Positions 33,267 through 42,507 of a DNA stretch of 64,000 nucleotides are shown in pieces (positions within the stretch are counted from its first letter, which is position 1; every line of letters starts with the position of its first letter). The translations under genes and the position numbers were made by a program. Under the pieces are notes generated by a model. That model searched no databases, had not been told where the DNA came from, and worked only from the letters and a program-made list of their open reading frames with translations. Source of the stretch: CBDANO01 sp965197665 (GTDB taxonomy: Bacteria; Chloroflexota; Dehalococcoidia; Lucifugimonadales; UBA3495); NCBI GenBank assembly GCA_965197665.1, contig CBDANO010000005.1:310001-374000 (forward strand), written 5' to 3'.

Positions 33267-35924
33267 TCAATCTTCATCCTCGGCAATCTCGTCATCAGGG
33301 TCGGCTTCCATGTCCTCAATGTCTTCTATCTCGTCTGCATACTGGTTGTAGCCGAGTCCCCGGACGTGGGGTTCATTGCTCAGCAGCTCGCGCAGTCGGG
33401 CCAGTTCTCCCGGATCCCAACCCATCGCCTCGGCGACTGCATTGTCCCAAAGAATGCGTACCTCACATTCTCCGTCTCGGAACTGCGGGACTTCCATCTC
33501 CTTGGCGTGTTCCCAGCATGCGGCCAGCGTCTTGCGAACGTAGGCATCCTTGATGTTGGGGATTCTGAGGTTGCTTGCTTCCGCCGCGCTATAGATCGGG
33601 AATTCTATCGTCCGACCTGGGTTCCTCATCAATTGGAGGCGACCGACCGTGGAATTGAGGAAAACAGCGAGCGCCTTCGCTTCTTCCGGCGACACTCCTG
33701 TTACCGGCATCCAACCATTGCCCACGAATTTCCCGTTGTCCGCGGTCGCCGTTAGACGAGAAGTGCTACTGCGTTGGCCCGCCGTCATCAGCAGGTATCC
33801 GGCCTTTTCCAGTATCTTGTCCGCCTCGGGATAAGTGCCGCCGTTTAGCTTCAGGTGGTTCTCGTTCCGCTTCTTAGGGATCCAATGTTCGTCGGGCTTG
33901 CTTTGTATGGCCTGCTGCCCTTCGCTCCCCTTCGATTTCAGGATAGGGAAGCTGCCGGGGGTGCCGTGTGCCGCGCGCTCGAAGGAGCCGCGCAGTACCT
34001 GGCCTGTCGCATGAACCGACAGGCCAGGTACTGTATTGATTGCCCACAAGTCGGGGTGATTGGCATATCTGGTGGCAGCTTCCGCCAACTCGGGCGACCG
34101 CCATATGGCCGGGGTCCAGTCTCCTTCTTCCATCCGGTCAGCAGGCCAGTGTGATACCTCTCCCCAACCGTTCGACATCTGGCCTACCGGGCATTCTCGC
34201 AGGCAGCGATGCAGGTCCTCAACTTCACCCTCGTTTACCGGCATCCTGTCCAGGTGGATGAAACGCGTCGGTGGCTTAGGGCCGTTGGAGTATCGGCGCA
34301 TGACGACGATGCTCTCGTTGATGCTCGTGTTCTGGCTCATGTTGATATTGCGGGGCTGGTGACAAGTGATCACGGTGTGGATGTGGAAGCGTTCCGCAAG
34401 TACCTGGCGTTCCTTTAACCCCGACGTGGATGACAGGGCGATGGTCGGGTTGATCATCGACACGACACCATCGGGCCACTTTTGTACGTGGTCCGCAAGG
34501 GCCACAAAAAGTGGCCTGATGGAATTCTTGTCTGAGAATTCCATCAGGCTGGGGTCCGCTCCCACCAGTATTCCCTCCATCGCGTCTGCCCGGGAGCGTA
34601 TCTTCTGCTGTGTCTCCTTCGGGAACTTCTCGCCCATCTTGGCACGGTTGGTGAAGGGGGGATTCATAATGACGATGCGGGCATCCTTGACGGCGGACAC
34701 GGCGTCCTCCAACTCCGTGTCGTCGGACGGACTCCAAGTAAGTTGCGATGCTATCTTGTCGTCGGCGAGGCGCAACTCGCTCTCTCTCGGTATGACTGCC
34801 TTCTGTCCCAGCAGTTCAAGAGTGCCAACGGAGATGCGCTTTGAGTCATCCGGATGTGGGCCGTAGGGCATCAGGTGCGGGCCCATCGAGCGGTATCGGA
34901 TCTCCTGGTTTCCTGCGGTCAACTGCGAGGCCGCCAACTGAAGCGAGACAGGGTTAATGTCCAGGCCCTTGATGGTCTCCTCTACTCCCAGCTTCTGGAG
35001 CTCTGCGAGGCGGTCTTTATTCGCACCGCTATCTTCAGACCTTCGCTTCATGTCGGTGAGGATGGCGGCCAGCAGGGTGCCGCTGCCGCAAGCCAAGTCC
35101 ACCGTCTTGAGTTCCCTCCATACGGCGGGATCTGTCCAGTCCTGTTCGTCGCAGGCGTCTAATGTTAGGCGGGCGGCGATGGAGGCCGCCACCGGTCTCG
35201 TGAAATAGGCCCCATCGCTGGCCTGATTGCCCATAACCCGGTTGAACAGCGGGCCAGCATGGTCCGCTCCCATATCGGCATAGGATTCGGCGATACGCTC
35301 CGCCTCGGCGGCAATGTGTCGCAGAGCGCGCTCCAGACCTGCCAGCTTCCCGGTGTCCTCGACGGCTTGGATGGCGTTGAGCGCCGGTTCCAAGACGGGA
35401 CGAAAGTCGTGGCTCCTGATCTGGTTCCATTCGCGGATGACCCGTCGCACCACGTTCACGTCGTTCTTGACGGTCTCCAAGTCGCTTACGCCGCTTAGCC
35501 AGCGACCGTTGGCGATGCGCTGGTGGAGCATGGCGGCGTTCATCATCAGCAGTGCCGCGATGGTGCAACCATCGGCTTGTTTGTTGAGCTCGCTCTCCTT
35601 CAGGTTGTCCAGTCCGAAGTGGCGGTCGAGGGTCGGGCGCAGTTCGTCGGCGTTCAGATGGTGGGCAGCCTCCCTAATGCTATCCTCCAGGATGTTCAAA
35701 TCACGGAGGACGCGGTCGCTGGTCAGGCCGGACTTCTCCAGCAGGTTCATGCGAATAGCTTCGCCGAACTCCTCCATCTCCCGCAGTAGCCTCATCTGCC
35801 GTTCGATGACCTTCTGCTCGCCCTTCTCTCGCTTCTTTTTCTTCTCTGCCAAGGACGGCAAGGGATTACCCTCGCCATTGTTTATCATGTCCTTGGCCCT
35901 GGCCTTGGTCCTCCTAATGTTCAA
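33267..35924 (-). CDS. N6-adenine DNA methyltransferase / target-recognition part of a restriction enzyme, 5'-truncated by IS
   Basis: This 885-residue frame carries a gamma-class N6-adenine methyltransferase: motif I DLACGSGTLLAAIL at about residue 275, GLDINPVSLQLAASQLT, and the catalytic NPPF in IVIMNPPFTNRAKMG at about residue 425. The last 350 residues would be a target-recognition region (NSTVGRLQLM near the end). The listed start is TTG 35924, but the frame stays open upstream to the IS boundary at 35963 (reading VRDKPDADGNPGR). It is therefore probably the C-terminal part of a larger protein cut by the insertion. On the other side of the IS lies a Mrr-nuclease/helicase N-terminus on the same strand. 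Together they resemble a single-chain Type ISP-like restriction enzyme. Confidence 0.82.
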   Translation of the reverse strand: MNIRRTKARAKDMINNGEGNPLPSLAEKKKKREKGEQKVIERQMRLLREMEEFGEAIRMNLLEKSGLTSDRVLRDLNILEDSIREAAHHLNADELRPTLDRHFGLDNLKESELNKQADGCTIAALLMMNAAMLHQRIANGRWLSGVSDLETVKNDVNVVRRVIREWNQIRSHDFRPVLEPALNAIQAVEDTGKLAGLERALRHIAAEAERIAESYADMGADHAGPLFNRVMGNQASDGAYFTRPVAASIAARLTLDACDEQDWTDPAVWRELKTVDLACGSGTLLAAILTDMKRRSEDSGANKDRLAELQKLGVEETIKGLDINPVSLQLAASQLTAGNQEIRYRSMGPHLMPYGPHPDDSKRISVGTLELLGQKAVIPRESELRLADDKIASQLTWSPSDDTELEDAVSAVKDARIVIMNPPFTNRAKMGEKFPKETQQKIRSRADAMEGILVGADPSLMEFSDKNSIRPLFVALADHVQKWPDGVVSMINPTIALSSTSGLKERQVLAERFHIHTVITCHQPRNINMSQNTSINESIVVMRRYSNGPKPPTRFIHLDRMPVNEGEVEDLHRCLRECPVGQMSNGWGEVSHWPADRMEEGDWTPAIWRSPELAEAATRYANHPDLWAINTVPGLSVHATGQVLRGSFERAAHGTPGSFPILKSKGSEGQQAIQSKPDEHWIPKKRNENHLKLNGGTYPEADKILEKAGYLLMTAGQRSSTSRLTATADNGKFVGNGWMPVTGVSPEEAKALAVFLNSTVGRLQLMRNPGRTIEFPIYSAAEASNLRIPNIKDAYVRKTLAACWEHAKEMEVPQFRDGECEVRILWDNAVAEAMGWDPGELARLRELLSNEPHVRGLGYNQYADEIEDIEDMEADPDDEIAEDED

Positions 35925-35963
35925 TCTGCCGGGATTGCCGTCGGCATCCGGCTTGTCTCTGAC

Positions 35964-35989
35964 TGTAGGTCGTCAGCGATAATGGGACA
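35964..35989 (+). repeat. IS left terminal inverted repeat
   Basis: It begins TGTAGGTCGTCAGC and ends ATAATGGGACA. It matches the reverse complement of 37476-37501 at 19 of 26 positions. Confidence 0.75.
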
Positions 35990-36068
35990 ACAGAGGGGGT
36001 AGAAAAACCCGAGGGATTTGAGGTCAGCTCCCTGTATGAGGTAGGGTACTTCAGATAGAGGAGTTGAT

Positions 36069-36419
36069 ATGTCCCAGACAGAAACAGGTAAAGCAACCGC
36101 CGCCGATGAACGCACAGAGGCGGCCAGGTCCTTCGTCAGAACTGTTAAGGCCGCTACTAGGCGCAAGTACACCCCGGAAGAGAAGATTCGTATAGTGCTG
36201 GAGGGCTTCCGCCGCGAGGCCACCGTGAGTGACCTGTGTCGGCGGGAGGGCATCAAACCTCACTCCTACTACTCCTGGACCAAGGAGTTCATGGAGGCGG
36301 GGAAGGAGAGGCTTACCCGCGACAGCGTGCGAGACGCCACCCGGGACGAGGTCCATCTGCTAAAGCGAGAGAACGGAGAGCTGAAGCAGCTGGTCGCCGA
36401 TCTGTCCCTCGAGGTCTAA
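36069..36419 (+). CDS. IS3-family transposase OrfA (HTH)
   Basis: This 116-residue protein has the IS3-type N-terminal helix-turn-helix: KYTPEEKIRIVLEGFRRE, then TVSDLCRREGIKPHSYYSW. It ends in a leucine-zipper-like helix (LLKRENGELKQLVADL). GAGGAG lies just before the ATG. It stops with TAA at 36417-36419. An A7 run at 36427-36433 follows, the type of slippery site used for programmed frameshifting in this family. However, the frame in which NRLKKT continues is not the orfA frame, so a further indel may be present. Confidence 0.8.
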   Translation: MSQTETGKATAADERTEAARSFVRTVKAATRRKYTPEEKIRIVLEGFRREATVSDLCRREGIKPHSYYSWTKEFMEAGKERLTRDSVRDATRDEVHLLKRENGELKQLVADLSLEV

Positions 36420-36473
36420 TCGTCTCAAAAAAACGGCCATACCCATGCCTCAGGGCGCCGGCGGTATCGGCGG

Positions 36474-37458
36474 ATGAGTGGCGCAGAGAAGGCGGAGGTG
36501 CTGGACAAGGTGGCTTCCTCCAGCCTCCCTAAACGCAGGACCCTGGGTGAGCTGGGAGTCCCCAGGAGCACCTACTACCGGTGGCTGAGGCGGAAGGAGC
36601 AGCAAGGACTTGAGGACGACGTGGGAGGCGGCAATCCCCCATGGAACAAGCTGACTTCCCAGGAGATCGACTCCGTTCTGTCGGCAGCCAGGGATATGCC
36701 AGACCTGAGCTGCCGGCAGTTGGCCGCATGGACCACCGACAACATGGGTTTCTCCGTATCAGAGTCTACGGTCCCGCATCCTGCGCAGGGAGGGGCTGGT
36801 GAAGAGGCCTGAGATGCGGCTGGCTGCGGGTAAGGAGTACCATCGCAAGACCACCGGCCCCCACCAGATGTGGGCCACCGATGCCTCCTACTTCAGGGTG
36901 GTGGGCTGGGGCTACTACTACATGGTCACCGTCATGGACGACTACTCCCGGTTCATTCTGGCCCACAAGCTTCAGAGAGACATGACCTCCGACTCCTTCA
37001 TAGAAGTGGTCCAGGAGGCCGTGGACAGGACTGGCATGGACCAGGTGCCGATAGAAGACCGGACCAGGCTGCTGAGCGACAACGGCCCCGGCTATGTATC
37101 CCGGGCTTTCAGGGACTACCTGGGCATGGTGGGAATCAAGCACATACTGGCAACACCCTTCCACCCTCAGACCAACGGCAAGCTGGAGCGATACCACCAG
37201 ACCCTCAAGCGTGACGTGAACCAACTGCCGTACGAGATGCCTTCCGACCTGGAGGCGGCCATCGTGGCCTTCGTCAGCTACTACAATTACCGGCGCTACC
37301 ACAAGGCCCTGGGCAACGTGACACCTTCGGATGTGCTACGGGGCAGAAGAGAGGAGATTCTACGACGGAGGAAGGAGGTGCAAGCCCAGACAATCCAACG
37401 GCGAAGACGGCACAACAGGACCCTAAGGGAGCTGGCTAGACCTCAATCAGGTCCCTGA
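36474..37458 (+). pseudogene. IS3-family transposase OrfB (DDE), frameshifted
   Basis: The integrase part is split into two frames. The first (36474-36812) has LPKRRTLGELGVPRSTYYRWL and the linker up to SVSEST. The second (from about 36775 to 37458) has the catalytic triad: Asp in MWATDASYF, Asp in LLSDNGPGY and Glu in NGKLERYHQTLK. Around 36772 the reading frame changes: GTC CCG CAT should read as GTN-TAC-CGC-ATC (VYRIL), so about two bases are missing. The C-terminal VSYYNYRRYHKALGNVTP is typical. Without the lost bases no full transposase is made. Confidence 0.82.
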
Positions 37459-37475
37459 TCTCTCGGGTCCCAAGG

Positions 37476-37501
37476 TGTCCCATTTTTGCTGGTTGCCAAC
37501 A
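37476..37501 (-). repeat. IS right terminal inverted repeat
   Basis: Its reverse complement begins TGTTGGCAACCAGC and ends AAAATGGGACA. It pairs with the left repeat at 35964-35989. Confidence 0.75.
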
Positions 37502-38250
37502 CAAAGGACGATGGACAACTCCCCTGGCTGCGTCAACTGCTCGATGATGCGTAGGGAGATGCGGGTCTTGCCGGTCCCGCAGGGCAAAATGATCTTGCCG
37601 CGAGCTTGGCCGACGGACGATCCACCGCTCTTCGACTGTGCATGTTCGCTGAGGATGCGAATGCTTTCGGCAATGGCCTCGTTCTGCATGCACGACTTGG
37701 TTTGCCGTCGCCATTCGCCGTCCGGGTTGGAGGAGCAGTGCGGGCATTCCTCATCGGCGGGGGCGGCTTGCTGTTGCAGCAGGTCATTGGTAATGTTCAC
37801 CAGTTTGATTGGCTTGCTGGTCATCGAGAGGACCTGCTGGGCATTGCTGCTCAACGGATTGTTGCCGTTGGTTACAATCCAGCGTTCCGCCCAGAATCCA
37901 TCTGCCGAGGCACTGGCGAACTTGTCAGTCTCACCCTTCTCTATGGGAGCACCGTCTCCACGCTCATCCAACTGTCGGGCTTTGCACTGGATGGCGATGT
38001 ATTGGTTGTCACCCCTGCGGACCGCAACCGCGTCGATACCCACGTCCTGTTTGGTGGTCTTGGGGAAGTGGTCTTCCCGCTCTGGCCATTCTGACCAGTG
38101 GTAACACTCGTCGATGTCCCATTCCTTGAGGTGGGGACTTACTTGCACCGTAAGGTCTTCAAGCCACGTGCCGTCCGTGTCTTGAGGATTCATCTCGTTC
38201 GTGGTATCAAGTGCCTCCAATATAATCTCTCGTGTGTTGGCGTCCTGCAC
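37502..38250 (-). pseudogene. Mrr-like nuclease / SF2 helicase N-terminal fragment, truncated by IS
   Basis: About 250 native residues remain. A Mrr-like PD-(D/E)xK nuclease fold is visible at residues 60-100: KTTKQDVGIDAVAV followed by YIAIQCKAR (catalytic Asp and Q-x-K). A CPHC zinc-knuckle-like stretch lies near residue 170. The helicase motif I, IILPCGTGKTRISLRIIEQL, lies near residue 230. The frame then enters the IS terminal repeat right after SIVLC and stops at 37447. All later helicase motifs are gone. The GTG start is firm, with AAGGAGA five bases upstream. It is the front end of the restriction locus whose methylase end lies across the IS. Confidence 0.82.
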
Positions 38251-38391
38251 TGCTTCTCCTTATTGCGTTGGTTGGAATTCCCATCCAGCCTATTGTTCAG
38301 TGTATAGCCTTTATCTACCGGGTCAGAAAGAACACCAACAGCGTTCAATTCACCCATGCCGATTCTGGTTCGATGAAATTACCACTGCACG

Positions 38392-38688
38392 CTACGTCAG
38401 GGCGGCAGTTTTGAAGTCCTCAACCTCGATTTCCTTTGCCCGTTCTCTGGCCTGCCACAGGTCATAGGCAGTTTGCATGCCAAGCCATGTCTCGGGCGTG
38501 GAGCCGAATGCTTGGGATAGGCGAATGGACATTTCTACCGATACGCCAGCTTTCTCGTTCACCAGGTCCGACAGCGCCTGACGGGTTACCCGCAACCCTT
38601 GCGCCGCTCGCGTGACAGTCAAACCCAGCGGTTCAAGGCACTCGTACCTTACGATCTCACCCGGATGGGGAGGGTTGTGCATTCCCAT
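38392..38688 (-). CDS. higA: HigA-family antitoxin (XRE HTH)
   Basis: This 98-residue HigA antitoxin starts with the family hallmark NPPHPGEIVRYECLEPLGL. Its helix-turn-helix reads TRAAQGLRVTRQALSDLVN, followed by SVEMSIRLSQAFGSTPETWLGMQ. It neutralises the adjacent HigB ribosome-dependent mRNA interferase and represses the operon. GGAGGTGAG lies five bases upstream of the ATG. It follows higB by 13 bases, the usual toxin-first order. Confidence 0.93.
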   Translation of the reverse strand: MGMHNPPHPGEIVRYECLEPLGLTVTRAAQGLRVTRQALSDLVNEKAGVSVEMSIRLSQAFGSTPETWLGMQTAYDLWQARERAKEIEVEDFKTAALT

Positions 38689-38701
38689 TTATCTCACCTC
38701 C

Positions 38702-38980
38702 TCAGTGGTAGTCTGTGTAACCGACGTCAACCGCATGTCCGTCCTCGAACCTGAAGGTCACCCGCCAATTCCCTGACACGGTGACGGCGTAGTGGCCACT
38801 GAGTTGCCCCGCCAGTGGATGCAGCCGGAAACCTGGCAGGTTCATGTCCTGAGGCGCACTGCTTCGGTCGAGCACCGCAAGGATGCGGGTCAGCTTACGG
38901 ATATGCTCCGGAGACACTCGTCGCACACCTCGGCCGTTGTAGAGCGCCCTCAGCCCTCGGTGCTTGAACGATAGGATCAC
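38702..38980 (-). CDS. higB: HigB-family toxin (RelE-like)
   Basis: This 92-residue RelE-superfamily toxin has SFKHRGLRALYNG at the start, then VSPEHIRKLTRILAVLD. A central NLPGFRLHPLAGQLSGHYAV and the C-terminal NWRVTFRFEDGHAVDVGYTDYH are diagnostic of HigB, which cleaves mRNA on the ribosome. The start is GTG with no strong ribosome-binding site. The gene is complete, unlike the hicA at 19.8 kb. It lies upstream of the truncated restriction gene in the accessory region and may have helped keep that region in place. Confidence 0.92.
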   Translation of the reverse strand: MILSFKHRGLRALYNGRGVRRVSPEHIRKLTRILAVLDRSSAPQDMNLPGFRLHPLAGQLSGHYAVTVSGNWRVTFRFEDGHAVDVGYTDYH

Positions 38981-39272
38981 AAGAGTAGTCTATGGCGTAG
39001 CCTGTCGCCTGTCAATAGACAACACAGCTTCCCCCAGACCGGTTTCGTGCGGTATGATTTCGCTAGGCGTCAGGGCGTTTTGGCGTGGTATGCGTCGTTT
39101 CCGTATGGCACACGGTGCAGGGGACGCAGACGCCAGCCGGGAGACGACGGGAACGTCGGCGCACTCCGTACCGTCCCCGACGACGATGCCTACGGTAGTC
39201 TACGGCCGGGCGATGTGTGCGGCCGTAACAACGTAGTCTGCTTCCACAACAAACCCGGCTCGACCGGCATGG
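38981..39272. other. Intergenic region in the accessory segment
   Basis: These 292 bases hold no supported gene. The short frames on the plus strand do not resemble any protein. It separates the HigB start from the DUF1801 gene stop. Confidence 0.4.
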
Positions 39273-39722
39273 CTAGCGGAAGGGGTCAGGCGGTGTCATA
39301 TAGTCCGCTTCGGTGACTAGCTCGGTCAGCACGACCAAGTCGAGGTCTTCGAGGCGTCGGAACCCGATGCTTGCTGCGCCGAGTTTCACCTTTCCGAGGC
39401 GATCGGCATAGCGGTGGGCGAGGTAGGCGTTGTCGACCGTAGCGTTGACGTAGATGCTGTAGTTCCTCTTCTGGCGAGCGAGGCCGACGAGGAACCACTC
39501 GACGGTATTTCCCGATGAGCCTGTCTGATCGATGTGGCCGTATCCAATGATTGACTGGTGTGTGCCGCCCCAGAACACGCCCTGCCAAAGCACCCGTCGG
39601 CGGTCGGGCAGCGCACGGTGGATCGTCCTGTCAACCGATGTCAGGGAGTCGCGGTGCTCGTCGGGAAGCGACGCTAGGTAGGCGTCCGGACCGGTGTCGA
39701 CGATCCGCATCGACTCGCTCAT
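39273..39722 (-). CDS. DUF1801 domain protein (YdhG-like)
   Basis: This 149-residue protein has the DUF1801/YdhG fold, related to frataxin-like domains. It has YLASLPDEHRDSLTSVDRTIH, VLWQGVFWGGTHQSIIGYGH, and a C-terminal YADRLGKVKLGAASIGFRRLEDLD segment. The biochemical role of the family is not established. Its ATG overlaps the stop of the SRPBCC gene in an ATGA arrangement, so they are translationally coupled. Confidence 0.85.
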   Translation of the reverse strand: MSESMRIVDTGPDAYLASLPDEHRDSLTSVDRTIHRALPDRRRVLWQGVFWGGTHQSIIGYGHIDQTGSSGNTVEWFLVGLARQKRNYSIYVNATVDNAYLAHRYADRLGKVKLGAASIGFRRLEDLDLVVLTELVTEADYMTPPDPFR

Positions 39723-40177
39723 GACCCTTCCTCGGCATCGGCCGGATCAGATAGATCGTTCTGCAAGGTTTCGCGGGTTGAACCCAGAAGCTTCTTGCCG
39801 ATAAGCTTGACGAATACCTTACTGAACAGGTTGTTAGGCTGGATCTCGAAAGATGCCGAGACATCGGTGGTCTCGGCATCTTTGGATTCTCCGAGGCCGT
39901 AACAGGTTAGATAGGTTGCTCCGGCCTCGGTCGCAGGCATCGCGACCGAAGTTGGCTCCCTCCACGCAACAACTTCGATAGTTTGCTTGTGGTTCTTTCC
40001 ATAGACCCTTCGGGTCTGCTTCCACTTCGCGCCAACTCCGGACTTCTCCCAGGTCAGCCACTCGATCGCTTCGTATGACTTTACTCGACTGGGGTATCGA
40101 TCCAAATCGATCAACGTTCTCCAAGTCTTCTCAATCGATCCTTTGAACTCTTGCTTGCTTGATATCTTTGATGTCAT
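39719..40177 (-). CDS. SRPBCC (START-like) family protein
   Basis: This 152-residue protein has the helix-grip START-like fold. The opening FKGSIEKTWRTLIDLDRYPSR and the GVGAKWKQTRRVYGK strand are typical, as is a long C-terminal helix (NLFSKVFVKLIGKKLLGSTRETLQNDL). Such proteins bind hydrophobic ligands in a central cavity; the ligand here is unknown. It is the first gene of a two-gene unit with the DUF1801 gene. Upstream is a long non-coding stretch. Confidence 0.85.
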   Translation of the reverse strand: MTSKISSKQEFKGSIEKTWRTLIDLDRYPSRVKSYEAIEWLTWEKSGVGAKWKQTRRVYGKNHKQTIEVVAWREPTSVAMPATEAGATYLTCYGLGESKDAETTDVSASFEIQPNNLFSKVFVKLIGKKLLGSTRETLQNDLSDPADAEEGS

Positions 40178-40793
40178 TGCGTTGCTACTCTTTTAGGGAT
40201 GACTATAGCATGGGATGTACTAGATGAGAGCCTGAATTCCGCACCGGTCAAGCTGTCGTCCGAGCTCCAAGAAGCTGGCCGGCAGATGGACTCTCCTCAT
40301 GTCCGACTGGCCGGCGGCCCGCCGGGGCGAGTCATGAGCAATTCAGGTCGTACCTCCGGTAGATTCGCTGCGGCGAGCCGGGACCCGGAAACCCCGCGGC
40401 ATGGTACCGCCACTAACCGAGGCCGGTCCTGGATTCCGGACTTTCCCCGAATGACGGCCCAGGCCAACCGGAACTCTGCTCTGCGATTTTCTTCATCTTC
40501 GATGCAAAATACCTCTGGCCAATACTGAATTCCGAGTTTTATATGTTACCCTATCTGTCCGAGGGTTTCCGCCCTTGCTGCGCCGGGGTCTAGGGCATCA
40601 ACAGGACAGACCACGAGGGGGCCGGGCGGCCTCCCTGAGTTCATCTTAGGACCGTGCATAGGAACCTGCCCCGATGGTCCCGGGAGGGCCGATGACGCCG
40701 GCCGCGGCGGATGGCCTACCGGTATGCGGTACCTGCCGGCGGTGAACGGCTGCGGGAGCGTCCCAGGAGTTCTACCCTCTGAAGTGGTCTAGC
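40178..40793. other. 616-base intergenic region at the edge of the accessory segment
   Basis: No gene is supported; the plus-strand frame 40199-40528 reads as random low-complexity sequence. An inverted repeat, AGGGGGCC with GGCCTCCCT (one bulged T), spans 40616-40636 and may be a terminator-like hairpin, but no T-run follows. The promoter of the SulP gene should lie here. Confidence 0.45.
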
Positions 40794-42413
40794 ATGAACT
40801 ACAACCTGCAAACTTTACGCGGGGATATCTTTGGCGGTATCACTGCGGCGGTGGTGGGACTGCCGGTGGCGCTGGGCTTCGGCATAGTGTCGGGCCTGGG
40901 GGCCCTTGCCGGCATATACGGAGCAATCGCAACGGGTTTCTTCGCCGCGGTCTTCGGCGGCACCCGGTCCCAAATATCCGGTCCCACCGGCCCCATGGCC
41001 ATGGCAATGGCGGTCATAGTCGCCAGCCACGCGAACAGCCTCGCCGAGGCGTTCACCATAGCCATCATGGCGGGCCTGATACAGATCGTTCTGGGCTTGC
41101 TGAGAATCGGCCGCTTCGTGGCCTTCACGCCCTACTCGGTGATCTCCGGTTTCATGTCGGGCATCGGCATAATCATCATACTGTTGCAGACCCTGCCTTT
41201 CCTGGGCGCGGCAGTGGCGGACGGCGGACCGCTGGGAGCGATCCGAGCTTGGCCGGACGCGATAAGCGGCATCAATTTCAGCGCCTTCGCTATCGCCGTC
41301 GTCACCTTGACCGTGGGCGTGGGTTGGCCGGGCCCGTTCAGGAAGTACCTGCCGCCCACCCTGGCGGCGCTCATCGCCGGCACGGCGTTGGGCGTCCTGT
41401 GGTTGAGCAACACGCCGGTCATCGGCGACGTGCCCACCGGCCTTCCCAACCTGCAATTGCCGGAATTCTCCGCCGGGATACTGGCCCGGGCCGTGCAGCC
41501 GGCGGTGGCCCTCGCCCTCCTCGGCTCCATCGACAGCCTGCTTACCTCCCTGATAGCGGATTCGATGACCCGCACCAGGCACCAAGCGAACCGGGAGTTG
41601 ATCGGCCAAGGCATCGGCAACGCCGCCGCGGGACTCATCGGGGGTCTGCCCGGCGCCGGGGCCACCATGGGCACGGTGGTGAACATACGGGCCGGGGGAC
41701 GGACCCGGGTCTCCGGGGTGTTGCGGGCGGTAATCCTGCTGGCCCTGGTCTTGGGCCTTGGGAAATACGTCGAGTCGATCCCTCTCGCGGTCCTTGCGGG
41801 CATCCTGATGAAAGTCGGCTGGGACATCATAGATTGGCGTTTCCTCACCCGGGTCTACCGGGTGCAACGGGAACACCTTGTGGTAATGCTGATCACTCTC
41901 CTGCTCACTGTGTTCCTCGACTTGGTTACCGCCGTAGCCATAGGCTTGATCGCCGCCGGGATGGCCAGCGCCCGCCTCTTCGAACGCTTGGAGTTGGACA
42001 ACGTGGTCTCCGTGCCGCTGCTGGACCAGAGTTTCCTCGCCCGAGAGAAAGGGGATGCCGAGGAGGTGGACGATTTCTCCGCCCGGGTTGGCTTGGTGGC
42101 CCTCCGGGGGAGTTTTTCCGTGGCTTCCTCCAACAAGCTGATCAACACCATCACCGAGGACATCAAGGACCATGAGGTGGTGATCCTCGACTTCTCCGAA
42201 ACCGTGTACATGGACGACAGCGCCGCCCTAGTGGTGGAGCAGATGATCGATACCGCCAGGGAGGAGGATACCGAGTGCATCGTGATGGGTCTGGAGGGGA
42301 GGAACGCCGCCACCCTCAATGCCCTGAACGTTCTGAAGCATGTTCCCGAGGATCACTTCGTCACTACCCTTGACGACGCAAGGGAGATCGCGAAACGGAT
42401 GCTGAAGGATTAA
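40794..42413 (+). CDS. SulP-family inorganic anion transporter
   Basis: This 539-residue SulP/SLC26-type transporter moves sulfate, bicarbonate or similar anions across the inner membrane. The membrane part has about 10-14 helices, starting GDIFGGITAAVVGLPVALGFGIVSGLGA. The second family block is RSQISGPTGPMAMAMA. A late SLLTSLIADSMTRTRHQANRELIGQGIGNA segment is typical. A C-terminal STAS domain (residues about 430-535) has VVILDFSETVYMDDSAALVVE. The ion cannot be told from sequence. It precedes the ATP-grasp gene by 94 bases on the same strand and may share its transcript. Confidence 0.94.
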   Translation: MNYNLQTLRGDIFGGITAAVVGLPVALGFGIVSGLGALAGIYGAIATGFFAAVFGGTRSQISGPTGPMAMAMAVIVASHANSLAEAFTIAIMAGLIQIVLGLLRIGRFVAFTPYSVISGFMSGIGIIIILLQTLPFLGAAVADGGPLGAIRAWPDAISGINFSAFAIAVVTLTVGVGWPGPFRKYLPPTLAALIAGTALGVLWLSNTPVIGDVPTGLPNLQLPEFSAGILARAVQPAVALALLGSIDSLLTSLIADSMTRTRHQANRELIGQGIGNAAAGLIGGLPGAGATMGTVVNIRAGGRTRVSGVLRAVILLALVLGLGKYVESIPLAVLAGILMKVGWDIIDWRFLTRVYRVQREHLVVMLITLLLTVFLDLVTAVAIGLIAAGMASARLFERLELDNVVSVPLLDQSFLAREKGDAEEVDDFSARVGLVALRGSFSVASSNKLINTITEDIKDHEVVILDFSETVYMDDSAALVVEQMIDTAREEDTECIVMGLEGRNAATLNALNVLKHVPEDHFVTTLDDAREIAKRMLKD

Positions 42414-42507
42414 CGGCGGCGGCGGTAATTGGACTATGCTACGGTGGAGCCGGTTCGGCCGCGTGGCCTCTACGGAGTCATCAATCCGTTCGGGATGAGT
42501 TGCTACG

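Larger units (their letters stand above)
35964..37501 (+). mobile_element. Decayed IS3-family insertion sequence (about 1.54 kb)
   Basis: The element is bounded by imperfect 26-bp terminal inverted repeats (19 of 26 identical), both starting TGT and ending AATGGGACA inward. Inside are a HTH orfA and a DDE orfB, the orfB carrying a frameshift. No matching target duplication is seen: GAC precedes the left end and CAA follows the right end. This fits a deletion next to the element, which also explains the missing middle of the split restriction gene. Confidence 0.85.

Noticed and set aside
32851..40200. tRNA-Leu as an integration site for the accessory segment
   Set aside because: No integrase gene and no second copy of the tRNA 3' end were found on the far side, so an integrated island cannot be claimed.
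40199..40528. A 109-residue plus-strand frame
   Set aside because: Its composition is Arg, Pro and Ser rich with no conserved pattern; it is probably non-coding.
40815..42173. A 452-residue frame antisense to the SulP gene
   Set aside because: It is a long shadow frame caused by high GC content; its His, Gln and Gly rich sequence has no domain, while the sense gene is a clear transporter.
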